From Theobroma cacao (taxonomy: Eukaryota; Streptophyta; Magnoliopsida; Malvales; Malvaceae), in assembly GCF_000208745.1 (NCBI RefSeq), contig NC_030851.1, positions 41,095,225 to 41,159,224 of the forward strand: a stretch of DNA of 64,000 bases, given 5' to 3'. The notes beneath the pieces are model-generated. The model was not told the DNA's origin. It ran no database searches and was given only the letters and a program-made list of their open reading frames with translations. Positions 1 through 12,900 of this stretch are shown in pieces. The position numbers and the translations under genes are program-made. Each line of letters begins with the position of its first letter. The first letter of the stretch is position 1.

Positions 1-236
1 TCAATCATGTCTCATGTACATCACTGATGGTATATGTGATGATCAAAGAACAAAAAGCAAAAGAGAAAGAGAATATTAATATTGAAACTAATTTCAAGTC
101 AATCGGGTTGGAAGAATCACGTACATCATCAAACCATGAACACAATTCCTATCCATCATCCTCGTTGATATAAGTAGCTACATGTATTCACAGGAGCAAA
201 AAGATTAATGATGCAACATGGGATCCGGACGATGAA

Positions 237-731
237 TCAATTGACTTTAATGCCAAGAAAATCGGCAGCCGATTTTGCCATGATGTTTGCAAACTCGTTG
301 AAACTTATGACGCCATCTCCATTGGTATCGGCCTCTCTCATCATCTCCGTAAGTTCACGGTACGTCAAGGGATGCCCCATCTTGGACATGGACCCTGCAA
401 GCTCAGCCGCGGTAATGAATCCATTGCCGTCCCGGTCAAATGATCGGAAAACCTCCAACAACTGCGCCTGGTTGATCAAAACCTGCTCGCTCATGTCGGG
501 CATTATGGCATTGACCAATTCATCGAACTCGACAAAGCCATTCCCGTTAGCATCCATGTTGTGTAGCAAAATGTGGAGTTGGTCACCGCTAGGTTTGAGG
601 CCCAAGGAGCGCAAGAGAGCGGCGAGCTCAAGATGCGTGAGGCTGCCATCGGAATCCATGTCGAACCGCATGAATATGTCTTTGAGTTGCTTGAGTTGGT
701 GCTGGGATTGGTTGGTGGTCATGGTGGGCAT
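237..731 (-). CDS. Calmodulin-like protein (CML) with four EF-hands
   Basis: Intronless gene for a 164-residue calcium sensor of the plant calmodulin-like family. Four canonical 12-residue EF-hand loops are visible at about residues 24-35, 60-71, 99-110 and 135-146; each begins with Asp, has Gly at loop position 6 and ends with Glu, so all four should bind calcium. The two lobes are joined by a short linker around residues 75-90. There is no signal peptide or acylation motif, so a soluble cytosolic or nuclear protein is expected. The family binds target proteins upon calcium influx. Two ATGs are close together (731 and 722) and either could be used. The length fits CML15/16/18-type proteins, but I cannot assign a numbered orthologue. 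The family call is very secure. Confidence 0.93.
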   Translation of the reverse strand: MPTMTTNQSQHQLKQLKDIFMRFDMDSDGSLTHLELAALLRSLGLKPSGDQLHILLHNMDANGNGFVEFDELVNAIMPDMSEQVLINQAQLLEVFRSFDRDGNGFITAAELAGSMSKMGHPLTYRELTEMMREADTNGDGVISFNEFANIMAKSAADFLGIKVN

Positions 732-813
732 GAGGGTTAGAGATATTAGGGAGGGGACGAGAAGGAGAAATTATTAAGAGGAAGAGGAAGAAGAAGAAGA
801 GGAGCAAAGACAA

Positions 814-1551
814 AAAGAAAGAGAGGAGGAGCGATATACATACGTGGTGGTTGGTTTGTTAAGAGAAGGGGAAGACGTGGCGTTGGGTGGGGTGGGAAAA
901 TTCCAATTTGGAATGGTTCAAAATGGAAAGCGCGTTTTTGTTTTGAAAGGACAAGGAAAGGGAAGGGATGGGAAGGGGATCCAATCCACACTCTTGCTGT
1001 CTGTTCTGTCTTAAAGTTCAACTGGTAAGACCACATGCGTGTGCTGGGACAATTATTGGACCCCACCTGCGTCTTTCTCTCAAACTTTAATGTCTTCCTT
1101 TAATTAATTTTATGGTCTCATAATCTTGTTTAATTATTTTATCACCCTTGCTTCTCCAACAATATGCAACATTAATTGTTCTACTTATGAATAACTTTAG
1201 TGCTAAAATATGTTTCATCGTGTCAAAAGATGAAGAAATGCTTTTATCTCATCTTACCTGATTAAGCCTGGTTAACCAAATTGCATCCTCAAGCGAGTGA
1301 AGGGGTACTGCTTGCTTGAGGTAAAATTGCATCCTCGAAACAGGTTTTTTGGTTTTTAGCACACACTGCTAGTATTACCCCAGGCCATGGCGCCGCACCT
1401 GAATCAAAATCTACAGCACATTTTCGGTCTCATGCACCCCAAATAACCATTTTCAGTTGATTCATCATCCTGTACAAAATTAATACTATCAATCAAATCC
1501 CTGATTGATTGATTGGCTACACATGATGAGGACATTCCCTGATGATGTCTC
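814..1551. other. Intergenic: CML promoter side
   Basis: No supported gene. The segment next to the calmodulin-like gene (about 775-830) is a GA-rich purine tract on the plus strand, which is CT-rich in the transcribed sense and typical of a plant 5' leader. The remainder is ordinary A+T-rich sequence. Short open frames here lack any family signature. Confidence 0.5.
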
Positions 1552-1926
1552 TCATCTGCCCCAAAAGCTTCCGAATGCAAACTCTCCTTTCTCAGACAAC
1601 TCTTCCAACACCTTCTCAGCTTCCTCTATACAACATCGAAAGCCATGGCCTTCACCACCAGTACAGGCAAGACCTTCTAGTATTTCTATACGTATGGAAC
1701 TCCTGTGTATTTCTACAGCCTCATCGTGGAATCCACCCTTTACCCTCTCAGTCCTCGTCCTCCCCTTTCTCCCCCGTCCAAGTTTCTTCTTAGCATATCC
1801 TTTCGTTTTCCGAATTAGTTTGCAAGGAAGTTTGAGCAAGACGAAGATGACCATTTGGAGAATCAAGCATTGGCTACAGCAACATATGACAATACAATCA
1901 GCTACCAGCATGTTGCAGTCCTCCAT
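1552..1926 (-). CDS. Small Cys-rich, basic protein of unknown function
   Basis: Single-exon frame of 124 residues if translation starts at the ATG at 1926; the frame is open for another 20 codons upstream to a second ATG at 1986. The N-terminal 30 residues form a hydrophobic, cysteine-rich segment (motif VICCCSQCLILQ) that could be a membrane segment. It is followed by a strongly basic stretch (KLIRKTKGYAKKKLGRGRKGR) and an acidic Glu-rich C-terminal half ending in FAFGSFWGR. This resembles a group of short uncharacterised plant proteins with a CCCxxC hydrophobic N-terminus and a Lys/Arg-rich stretch, but I cannot name the family with certainty. No function can be assigned. An overlapping plus-strand open frame of 186 codons shows no protein-like features and is probably its shadow. 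Confidence 0.55.
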   Translation of the reverse strand: MEDCNMLVADCIVICCCSQCLILQMVIFVLLKLPCKLIRKTKGYAKKKLGRGRKGRTRTERVKGGFHDEAVEIHRSSIRIEILEGLACTGGEGHGFRCCIEEAEKVLEELSEKGEFAFGSFWGR

Positions 1927-1986
1927 TGCTGTGAAAGGTGGAAGAATAAGGAAGAAGGTGGTGAAGGAAATAAGATGCCTGCACAA

Positions 1987-2979
1987 AGTAAGTCATGACT
2001 TGATAAGGAATCAGTTCCTTCTCCTCACGGGAGGTTTTATGAAAGGTAAAGCAAACAAAAAATGATGTGTGGCTGTGGCAAATTTAAAAAGGGAGGCAAT
2101 CCGCCATGACTTAAGATTACATATTTTTGCATTACCAGAAGCATAGACAAGTTCTCAATCTCAAAGGAGGCAATCATCACTTTCCCAAAAAACAAGGAAC
2201 AAGAAACCAACAATGACGCAATCAAATAAAATATGTAGAATATTAGACGTTAAGGAAACCATTGCTGTCCAAATCAAATTCCTTAAATTCTACTGCGAAG
2301 CTGTCATAAAGCTTGTCTTATAAAGAAAAGCGCTTTCGCTTGTTTCTGATACAACTAAAAGGGGCCTAAACTGCAATATCTGATATATGTCCTCCATTTC
2401 TTGTAATCATTAGTCAATTCAGTTTTTCCATGCTTCCTGTGAAATATGTATGTCTAATTGTCAGCAGACATACATGTATATGATCTCATTTATTGTAGCC
2501 AGGAAGGAGAAATTAAGCTTGGAGATAAGGGAATAGATGGGTTTACATGCTTTTTCCTTCTTTTTTTTTTTATTAGAAAGAGGATTTTACAAGAGATAAG
2601 GGAATACATGAACACAACACTATAACTAACTGCTCACAATGTTATCTGCTGGTATTTTGAGGGAAAATTTGAATACAAGCTTTATTATAACTCCAACGTC
2701 CATTGGTTGGAACAAAACTGGCATGGACTAATTACAAGCCAAAAGAATTTCAGTAGAATGGCTGAATGGGGGAGAAAATACATAAATGATACATGTTGAA
2801 AACTTTTGGAGGGTCTAAAAACTCTCTCATCTGGTGCTGTCAAATTCCAGAGATGGACAAATTAGTATGTTTCAGCCGAAAACCTCCGTACTTAGTTAAT
2901 TTGAATTGAAGTCCAGCTCAGCTTGCAAACCCTCCGGGTTTAAGATGAAATGGCCTTTCAATATTTACCATGTTCTTCT
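1987..2979. other. Intergenic, no gene seen
   Basis: A+T-rich spacer between the small basic protein gene and the 3' end of the receptor kinase gene. It contains a short T-run near 2560. Nothing else is recognised; part of the right end must be the 3' UTR of the kinase transcript. Confidence 0.5.
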
Positions 2980-5900
2980 TCAACTACCCCTACTAATCTC
3001 GCTAAAATAATCTGAACTGTAATTTTGACTACCAAAAGCCATCCTCTGAAACCATCTTATTTCTTCAGATTGCTGCGCAGAGTTATATACCTCGCTTTCA
3101 CCCACTCTCATTCCATTGGTTAGATCTGATGTGGCCAAACTATCAAAAGCTCTCACAACCTGAGAAATATAACTAGAGTAAGAAATATTTGACACTGACA
3201 ATAACTCCATATAGTTCTAATATTCAGACTCAGAGATGGGAAAAAGGAAAAGAGAAGAAAGACTATTCACTTGTTCAGTACCAAACTTTTACTACCTGTC
3301 CCATTCGTGGTCTTTTCGCAGCTGAATGCCGCACACAAGCTGCAGCAGCCTCAATCATCCGAAACATTTCACTTTCAACATAGTTTCTGCCAAGCTTTGG
3401 ATCTGACAAACCATCAAATTCCTCACTATCCAGTGCATGATTCAGCAAAGGCCGGGCCTGAAGCATGAAGTAGATTTTTCATGAGCCAAGTTTTAGTTAT
3501 TTCTTTAGCATACTCAGATGTCTTTCACTATTTTTCTTGTTCTCATGGCTATTACAAGCACGTATGTGTATATGCATCAAATTAGAATAAAAAGCAAACT
3601 TCAAGTAGAGAAATAGTGAACAACTCCATTTGTTATCCATGACTCTCTTAGTGAAAAGACAAATCTTTTGTTTCAACTACCCATGAATTATGAAAAGATT
3701 TTCTCTAGCATTTTGAGAATTCAGGAAAAGAGCTTCGGAATCAATTTGTTAGGATGGAGTAAAAAGGCACTTCAATTTCAAAAGCCCGCAACTAAGGTCT
3801 GAAAGAATCCACAGCATCATCCTTGTAAACAATAAAAAATAGAAGAAAATCTTTTCCTTTTGCCCTTCTTCTAGGTCATAAGAATCTATATAATGCAACA
3901 CAAAAAAGAACCACATTCAAAATCAACCACCTTAATCTGTTACTAGCGAAGTAACAAACTTTACCAAAAATAATTTGACACTCATTGATTTACACTAGAA
4001 CGTATGATGAATTATTTTAGAATATTGGGACTGGACATTAATGAATGGTTAAATCAATAAATTACCCATTCAACTAGACTTTCATCTCCGAGGGGTTGAG
4101 ATGCATCTACAGGCTTCCGTCCAGTAATTAGCTCCAAAAGCACGACTCCAAAAGAAAACACGTCGGATTTCTCAGTCAATTTACCACTTGATGCATATTC
4201 AGGGGCCATATATCTGAACAACCAATGTAAAAATGGTTGATGTATATATTGTCAATAAGAATGAAAAGTTATACCTTTGGCTACTATATCTCAAAAACTA
4301 GTTGAAATGACCTATGAGCCCTCCTTCAACATTAATATTGTCAATGGTTAAGAGCCTACCCGAAAGTTCCCATAACACGTGTAGTTACATGTGTATTTGC
4401 ATCCAAAGCTAACTTGGCAAGTCCAAAGTCCGAAACCTGTAAGGTAGATTAGAAACTGTAAGACCATGACCTAAATTAAGGCAATAAGAGCTGAATGTAG
4501 CTTGCGATGACGAGGGAAAGAGAAAAACATCCATACCCGAGCTTCAAAGTTGTTATCTAAAAGAATGTTTGATGACTTGATATCCCTGTGAATAATACGA
4601 GGATGACCTGACATTGAACATGCGAAACAATATAAATAACAAACCTTGACAATTTAATCAACCAACAAAACATTTGACTGTTCATTTGGAAAACAAAGAT
4701 TAGAAGGAGAAAAGAAAGATGTTTCTGCAAATGTTGAACAGGGTAAATTCTGTATATGCACTACTACAAAGAAAGTTCTGCGCTGCAAGGGACAGTTGGA
4801 AAGAGTACACTCTCCATCAAGGTTACATCATGGACTGCAAAAGAATCAAGGATGGATGACTGATCCTTCCTTTTCTAAACCAAGCCAAAAGAACATATCG
4901 TTTACTTAAAAGAAGAAGACGGTCGGTGATGAATTTGCCATCTACTTCTTGCTTGGAATAAGTTAAAGAATAATTGCTTCCTTTTTTCTTTTTCTTTTGC
5001 TGTGTGATAAAAGCCTGTTTGATCTCACTATGTATAACAGATGCTGATCTGTGGCCAAACTAACATGCCATTACGTCAAGATACCATAGTGTATTCCCTC
5101 ACAGAAATTTTTAGAGATTAAGTTAAAAAAAGCAGACATTAATCTGTTGCAAAATGATAAGTACATAATTCTGGAAAACTAGATATTCCCTTTTTAAGTA
5201 TTTTGGAAGATTCCAGTGTCAAAGGTGATTATTTCTTGGCAATCAATCTGTGAAAGGAAATACTTACAGTCCTCATGGAGATAAGCTATCCCACGAGCAG
5301 CGCCTGCAGCAATTTTAACACGTGTTGCCCAATCCAGAACGGGCCTACCTTCCCCTGCTGAAATGAGGAGCAAGACATGTCAGATTAGCAGTCCAGTGCA
5401 GTGAATCAATTCTTGGAAGCTCAGTTATGGCCTTACCATGAAGATGGAAATAAAGGGTATTATTAGGGACATATTCATATATGAGCAATCTTCGATTCTC
5501 AGAGATGCAGTAACCCACAAGTGAAACCAAATGACGATGGTGTATGCGACTAATAATTTCAACCTCAGCTTTAAATTCTCGCTCGCCCTGCCCCCCACCA
5601 ATTTTTAGCTGCTTTACTGCCACCTCTCTTCCATCTAGTAAGAACCCTTTATAAACAGCTCCAAATCCACCTTCACCCAAAAGATTTTGCTCTGAAAATC
5701 CATTTGTGGCCTTGGCTAATTCTTCATATGTATACAATGACCTTGAATTGCCTAAACTACCAGGTTCGGGCATCAGAGGCAATGAATGCACAAAATCACT
5801 TCCAGAACTACTTCCAATAAGAGGAGCTGAGGAGTGTGTCTTTGTAAAGAATGAATCTAAAAGCATGGTAATATCAACGATCAAAACATGAATTTAAGTT

Positions 5901-7339
5901 GATATGCTCAAATCTAAAATTTTAACAACAATAATCTAAGCAAATGAATAAATAAAAGGAGTATAAAAAAAATAAGCAGTTAGATCCAATGCAACCTTTT
6001 TCTTATTTGTGCAATAAACTGGATAGTATCCTAGTGCCAAGTATCTTTCATGTTATTCAACATTCATCAAGTTAAAATCGTAACAAATCTATCATTTGCT
6101 GTATTCTTTTTCCCCTTTTTCCCTTTCTTTTCACACAATAAGCAGCATCTGAATTCGCACTTAGGAAATGGATATGGATTTATCATATTATGGATGGAGG
6201 GAATCAAAGCTTGAAGGATAACTGAAAGATCCCAAATTGAATAGGAGGTTCAAAGTTTTAGAGGAGGGTAAGCAATAACATGCCAAGGAAACAACAACGC
6301 AGCTATTAAAAAACCTACCTGATCTGGGGGAAGAGCCTAGTGGGGACGGCATAACATAACCACCATTAAGTCGAGTAAGCTTCTTCTTCTTCTGCTTCGT
6401 CAAGCACCATACAGCCAGCCCAATGAGGCTAAGCACTATGATCCCTACAGCTACACCAATAGCAACTGCACCCCCCACACCAATGCCATCATTACCTGAG
6501 GAGTCTGAGCTTTCTGGCGCACTGGGACTGGGAGCATTTACAGTCGGATTATCGGATGGAGGAGGAGGAGGTGATAGTCTTAATACAGATGGTGGTGAAG
6601 ATGATCTTGAAGTAGAATTTGAAGGTGAAGGTGTTGGTTGAGAACTGGCTGGTGTAAGCTTTGAGGGAGGAGGTGTTGGAGTAGGAGATATAGAAGATGG
6701 TGGAGGTGAATTTGGATGTACTGTCGGTGGCGATTGAGATAGTGGTGGCGGTGAAATTTTGGGAGATTGTGATGGTGTTGGTGTATTAACAGGTGGTGGC
6801 GATGATGAATTCGTAGGTGGTGGAGGTGATGGTGGTTGTCGAGGTGGTGGTGGTGGTGGTGGTGATGGTTGTGGTGATGGTGAAGCGTCAGGTGGTTGAG
6901 TGGATGGCGGTGGTGATAAATTTTGTGGCGGTCCAGGTGATGGCCTGGCTGCAGGTGGTGGAGGACTACGTGGTGGAGTTGGTGGTGGTGATGCTGGCGG
7001 CGGAGAAGTAGAATTGGACGGAGGGGAAGTGGGTGAAACAGCAGGGCGAGGGGGGGGTGGGGCCAGTGGGGGTGGAGGTGAAGTTTCAGCAGGAGGTGGT
7101 GGTGACGAGGTGACTGGAGGCGACGCTGGGGGTTGAGGAGGTAGAGGTGGAGGTGGATTAGCATTGGACAGAGGAGGCGTGGCACGTGTAGAAGGTGCAG
7201 GAGGAGGAGAGTTTTGAGGTGGTGGAGCACTGGTAGAAGGTGGAGGAGTAGGAGTTCTTGGTGGAGGCGGTGGATTGGTAGCAGAAGCTGGTGACACAGC
7301 AGGAGGAGAGGAATTTGGAGGTGGTGATGTGGTTGCCAT
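2980..7339 (-). CDS. Proline-rich extensin-like receptor kinase (PERK)
   Basis: Eight exons on the minus strand: 7339-6319, 5856-5437, 5357-5268 (or from 5354), 4607-4537, 4436-4360, 4213-4066, 3457-3296, 3159-2980. The product is 722 residues (721 with the alternative exon-3 acceptor). Residues 1 to about 285 are a Pro/Ser-rich extensin-like ectodomain with many SPPPP-type blocks and no obvious signal peptide, as is common in PERKs. A transmembrane helix lies at about 289-312, followed by a basic stop-transfer stretch and the conserved [13 protein letters not shown] juxtamembrane motif. The kinase domain carries the Gly loop GEGGFG (401-406), VAVK lysine 422, HRDIKSSN with catalytic Asp519, DFG at 537-539, [16 protein letters not shown], and a conserved C-terminal tail. 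All catalytic residues are present. PERKs act at the plasma membrane/cell wall in wall sensing and growth. Length and motifs fit the PERK8/9/10/12/13 group. Confidence 0.95.
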
Positions 7340-9931
7340 CAATCTAGTTACCAAATCAAAATGATGGTTCACTATCAATTCCTATAACTTCACATATACC
7401 AACATTCTTGTTCAATCTCATAGAAAAAAAGAATCCTGTAACGAAAGCTTCACAAGATATACATGATCCATATCTAACAAAAGAAAAAACAATAATTCCA
7501 CTAATTGTCGCTGATCAAATTGAAATTCTAGGCAAATCCAAACTTCCCAACTTTCAAGTGCCAGCTTATTCAAGCACCAAACTTTACCAAACAGACCACT
7601 CTTGCTTCGAAACACAGAAAGCTTCCCGTAGACACAACAGGCTAACTGTTGATGATATGGGCTTCACCAGCACGATCACAGGAACACTGTTTTGAACTAA
7701 AACTCAGGTCAGAAAACACTTAGAAAGCAAAACCCAGATCCTTGATTGAGCAAATGCAGCAAAGCAAACTGGTTGCTTTGCAGAAGAAACACAAATCCCA
7801 GAATTCAAAGGGCCTTGCCTTTCTAGTTTCTATTCAGTAAGTGTTGGTCTCCGTGGTGAAATATGTTTGCAATGAGCACACCCCTGGGACACGGATTGTG
7901 GGTCACAAATCCTAAGCAAAATTGACAAACAAGACTGATCTAATCCGCTCGTTGCGTTTGGGTTTTTTTTTTTTGTCTAATCATCATCTTTCAAGTTCAT
8001 ACTTGGGAGTACGTAGGACAAAGAGAATAAGGGTTTAAAAATCATCGAGATTTAATCTAAAATAATAATGATAATATGATGATTGATTCTAATGATATTC
8101 AACAATCCTTGCTTTTATTGTAACGTCAGATCACGTTAAGGTAATATTTTTCCTAATTTTTGACTTATTCAAAACCAAGTGCTGAACGGAAAAGCACAGC
8201 TGTTCTAACTTTTGTGATCTCTATTCTACAAAAAACCATGGACTTTTTCTTTCATTTTCCTTCTGCATGACATCATAAGAAAAATTTAGAATACCAACCA
8301 AACCCCAAAGTTTTATTTAAATAATCAAATCCCCATCTACTGCTAAAATGCTGATTTTGTCTGCAAACTCCCTTTGACACGATAAACTAATCCTGTAATT
8401 TTGACAGTGATGCTACAATTAATAAATCTAAAAGCATATAGAAATTGAATAATAATAATAATAATGTATAGACTAGACTAGATTAGATAAATCAAGGGTA
8501 TTTTTTGTTGGAAAGAAATAAATACTGGTAGATGTATGATAATGCATAGAATGGAGGCTGTGAAGTGAGAGTAAGAAAGGCGTGTTGGTGGTGGTGGGCT
8601 GTGGGGCAAACTTGTCAAAATCATTGGCACAATCTAAGGTAACCCCAACCCGTGACATTGTACCATGCTTGCTCTGCTTAAAGTTTGCAGCTCATCATTA
8701 TTATTGTTATTACTATTCATTCAAATTGAGTACTCTATTTAACAGTTAGACAAAATTTTAAGTTCAAACATTGCCTTCTATTTCTATTTCTTTTTATTGG
8801 TAAAGAGTACATCAATTAATGCAGTAGCTTTGTTATCTCTCCATAAAATTACTCAAGGTCAAGCCACATGAGCCGATCGTGTATCATTTGCCAATGCTCC
8901 AAGCCCAGCGTGCAAAGTTGAACTACATAAACTTTGTCTCTGCAGGAACTCTTCTTCCAGCCCAAATCTAAAGCATTCAGGGGTTGACTGCATCTGCAAT
9001 AGACTTTATTTTAGCTTTTTTCCTCTTATAGGGTCAAAGAGAGGGGTCTAGGGTTTCTCACGCCCCGTCCAAGTCATCCAAGTTTATGTTTGCTGCATTA
9101 AATTCTACATAAAGCTTGGGGGTCCGGGGTAAGGGAATTTGAGCTTCAACCAAGTTATGATTTACGTGAATTTGATAGTGCCTTCGATTCTAATCAACAC
9201 CCTTTATTTGGAATTTCATTAATTGATTTATGTAGTAAAACTGGAAGCAAAATATTTGCACGATTCATTACTTAAAAAAGTTGTTGACTCCGTCAACATT
9301 TCAGGGCCACACCACACGGTGCCCACGCTTCCATCTGTCTTCTCTCCATTCCAACTGCGGTTAGGACGAGAAAAAGGAAGCACCCTTCTCTCGCCTCATG
9401 TCTTCCTTAGTACAAGAAAAACAGGTTGTAATAAAATGACAATGACATGTTTGAGAGGTTCGACTTCTAGAACACAGCGCCACGACTTGACTTCTTTAGT
9501 CTCCACATTCTTCCTTTCATTTTAGTTTCAAAATCAAACGAGTGTGTTTGGATATTAGTAAAATGCAATACATGTTCAAAGAACGCAGCAGATTATAGGT
9601 TCCTCTGTCTATTTCTAGCATTGGTAAATGACTTTCCATTCTTACAACCAAAAACTTTCTGGTAACATGAGACACTACGCATCACAGGATACACTAACCA
9701 TATTATGCTAGCCTTCCAGGTTCTGCAGCATCGGCGGTTATGTTAACAAATGACGAAGCCGTTTGCTTGCTTCCAGAGACAAGACAATTGGACATCCTCC
9801 TAAGGTGCCAGAGAAGAAGGTGGCTACACCAGGTGTATCCGGTTTAAATTTTGCCACATACCGTTTTCCATTCCAAAATGCTCCTCTCTAAGCAACTAAA
9901 TAAAAATGAAAATTGATCCTAATCCATCAGA
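7340..9931. other. Intergenic: PERK promoter side and HD-gene 3' flank
   Basis: 2.6 kb with no supported gene. The left part must include the receptor kinase leader and promoter. A T-run lies at about 7960-7974. Short frames on both strands (for example around 7408-7695, 8473-8658 and 9223-9525) show no domain or family resemblance and were not accepted. Confidence 0.5.
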
Positions 9932-12900
9932 TCAATTAGCTTTGTCTGCCAATTGTGAATTTCTCCTTGAATTAATCTCTGCAGCCCAACTCTTTCCTAT
10001 TTCAGTCTGAAACTTTCCTGAAAATCAGAAGGAAGTAATGAGAAAAAGTAAATATCACTATCAGTTTAGGAGCAAGTAATATAAAAAGATGTCAATGGTT
10101 TCACTTATTTCATCCTGCTTGAAACAAATAATCTACTCTACCTGCAGTTGAAAGGAAAAACTCATCCAGCACCTTCCCATGTTCTGCCATGATATGATAA
10201 TATCAAACAAAAGAACTTGGATAATTATATAAAAAAATTTAGGATAAAATACCTTACCCTCCTAAGTTTTGATAGGAATTACACCTAAGTTTATGAGTTT
10301 TTGAAATGAACACTCCGTCCCAAGATAATATTTTCCGCTGGACACGTAGGTCCAGCTGTTAATCAACCGTTAGTGTTTCTTTTAACTTGCTGACGTAGAA
10401 AGGGTAAGGACACAATTTCACCCTTACTTAATTTTTAAAATTACTATTTTATAATTTTATTATTTTTTATTATTTTTTATTAATTAAAAAAAAAGTTCCC
10501 ATTTGGAGAGCATCGGAGCTCCCCTGGGGAGCCCCGATCAAGCTCTCTATGGGAGCACCGGTGCTCCTCGCAGGGAGCCTGAGCACCGGCTAGTGCTCCC
10601 TATTTTTTTTAAATATAACAATAATTTTTTAAATTAATAAAGAAAGAAAGAGTATTTTAGTTTTTTTATAATCTCTGTTAATAGTGTTTGCACTTTTGGG
10701 GTAAAATGTCTATTTAGAAAACTAATGTTACTTTGTATAATTTCGATCAAAACTTAAGAGGTAAGGATATTTTACCCAAAAATTTAAATTCACAAACCCT
10801 TTCCCATTTTCAGCCATAAATACATAAAGACACTTACCCATTTCATATTCCAGTGCTTGCAGAATCATTTCAACCTGGATTGTGAAAGCACATAAACTCA
10901 ATTGAAGCAAGGAAAAAGTAATACTTCTATATTTATCCAGGAGGGTGAGACAACAAATACAAATATTCTAGTGCAGGACTAACACAGAAAGTGAAAATCA
11001 GTAAATCACAATGAGTTTGCATTACAGAAACATTACAAGGTAATGTCAATATAATGATCTACGGAAAAGTCCTAGAGCCATGTATGATGAATCTACTGTT
11101 TTGCTAAACCCTGTACCCCCATTCTCCTTTATCCACAAGAAGGTTGTTGAAAACCAAACCCATCAATAATATATACAACAGAAGTTCTTTACAGCACAAT
11201 ACATTACTACGTTCCAAATGCTTCTTATCAGAAATATAGCATACAAAACTATGCCAAATATAAGTGAGAAAGAGAGAGAGGGCTACTTCATTGATGTAGA
11301 ATAATTCAACCATGGTTACCACTTCTAACAACCAACAACCTAAGATATCTCATTTTCAATACAAAATGCTCTTCCAGGAGAAAAACCTTTATCTGCGTGT
11401 GTGTGTGAGAAAGCATGCACACACAAATGAATGCCATCACAGAACATACCTTGTCAAAATCTTTCACAAGATTAGCCTCCAGAGAAGCATTACTTTCATA
11501 TTCTGCCCACAGTTCTTGGATCTCCTCAGCTGCAGATAACGAAATACCCAATTTAGACAAGTAGATGCAGTTAGTAAGCAATTTAACAATCCAAAATTTC
11601 CACATAAAACATGGTTTAAGAAGTACCCCTCATTCCTCCACCCAGAATTTTGCACATATCAGTTAACGCTGCTTGCTCACGTCTGCTTTTTTCTTCTTTA
11701 GGCACACCATCTGATGGTGTTATATCTCCAACAATAGCTGTCAAAATTCAATATCTGAACTCAAGACTCAAATTTGGCCCAAAAAGAAAACCTAAAGACT
11801 CAAACCATAAATTTCATGTTATCTATGTCAGTGCAGGTGACATGCACATCTAAATTTGAAGTACATTATCGATAATGTTTGAAAATAAGGACATAGAAAA
11901 GTACCTTCTGCAATATCATGGACAATTGCTATCTTAATACACCTGTAAAAGGTTAGATGCAAAAAGACATAAAACTTCCCTAAGTAACACCCAACAAAAG
12001 CACATAGGAAATAGAAGTTTTAAAAGAAAGAAAAAGTAAGCATAAAAAATCATATGCCTATCACTAAACTCGCCTCTAGCCTCCTTTCCAAGCTAAATCT
12101 AGTCAGAGAAAATAAGACAAGACATAAAGCTAACAGCTAACTCTCCCAAAATTTTCATCAATCACCATGAATGAAAAAAAAAAACAAATCAAATGAAAAA
12201 CTTGGAAGTTAATATATTAATAAAGACAAAAGCCTTCATATGATATGACAAGAGTCAACCTTTCTCTATTCACATCAGGAAGGTCACCAGCAATCAAAGC
12301 CATCAAAGCCATGCGGTACATATGGTCAGCAATTGATTCAGGACCCTTTATCCCGTGATTGATCCAACCCTTCCTTTTTGTGGTCTACAAGATACAGAAT
12401 GAAATCAATAATTACAATCTTTCCTTTCCAAGCCAGTTTATACAATAGTATATTAAAAAGGCACGATGCAATGCTAAAAATGAAATAAAACACGTATTTT
12501 TGGCAGTGAGGCTCACATTTCCTCAGTTGCGAAATTCAGCCGATAACTGTAGGAGAGAAAGATGGGTGGGGGATACTTACAGTTTAAACAAAGAGAAAAC
12601 AACTCTAAAAAACAATTACCGTGTAAAATGCACACTTAGAATTATATGGAAATAAATTGAAAACAAAAACTAAAAACCAAATAAAATAGCAATAAATAAG
12701 AGCTACCATATCCTTCTAAAATCTGTAATTCTTCCAAGTCTTCCATGAATAATTAAAAACCCCTTTGTTAAGGTCAAAACTTGTTCTGCATGCTATGTCA
12801 ATAATAAAATACACCTCCAAGCCTCCACAAATTTATGAAACCAAAATAAAGAAGTAGATCTCTAAAGCTCTTTTTTTTTTTTTTTTGAAAGTTAGATCTC

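Noticed and set aside
1505..2065. 186-codon plus-strand open frame
   Set aside because: It overlaps the minus-strand small basic protein, shows no domain or periodic composition typical of protein, and is best explained as an antisense shadow.
6580..7230. His/Leu-rich 216-codon frame and Val/Gly-rich plus-strand frames over the PERK ectodomain
   Set aside because: They are out-of-frame or antisense readings of the proline-codon repeats in PERK exon 1.
9223..9525. 100-codon plus-strand frame
   Set aside because: No family resemblance, no splice partners, and it lies in an otherwise non-coding spacer.
10501..10600. GC-rich palindromes considered as a microRNA precursor
   Set aside because: They sit inside a miniature transposon with short self-complementary words rather than one long stem with a known miRNA sequence.
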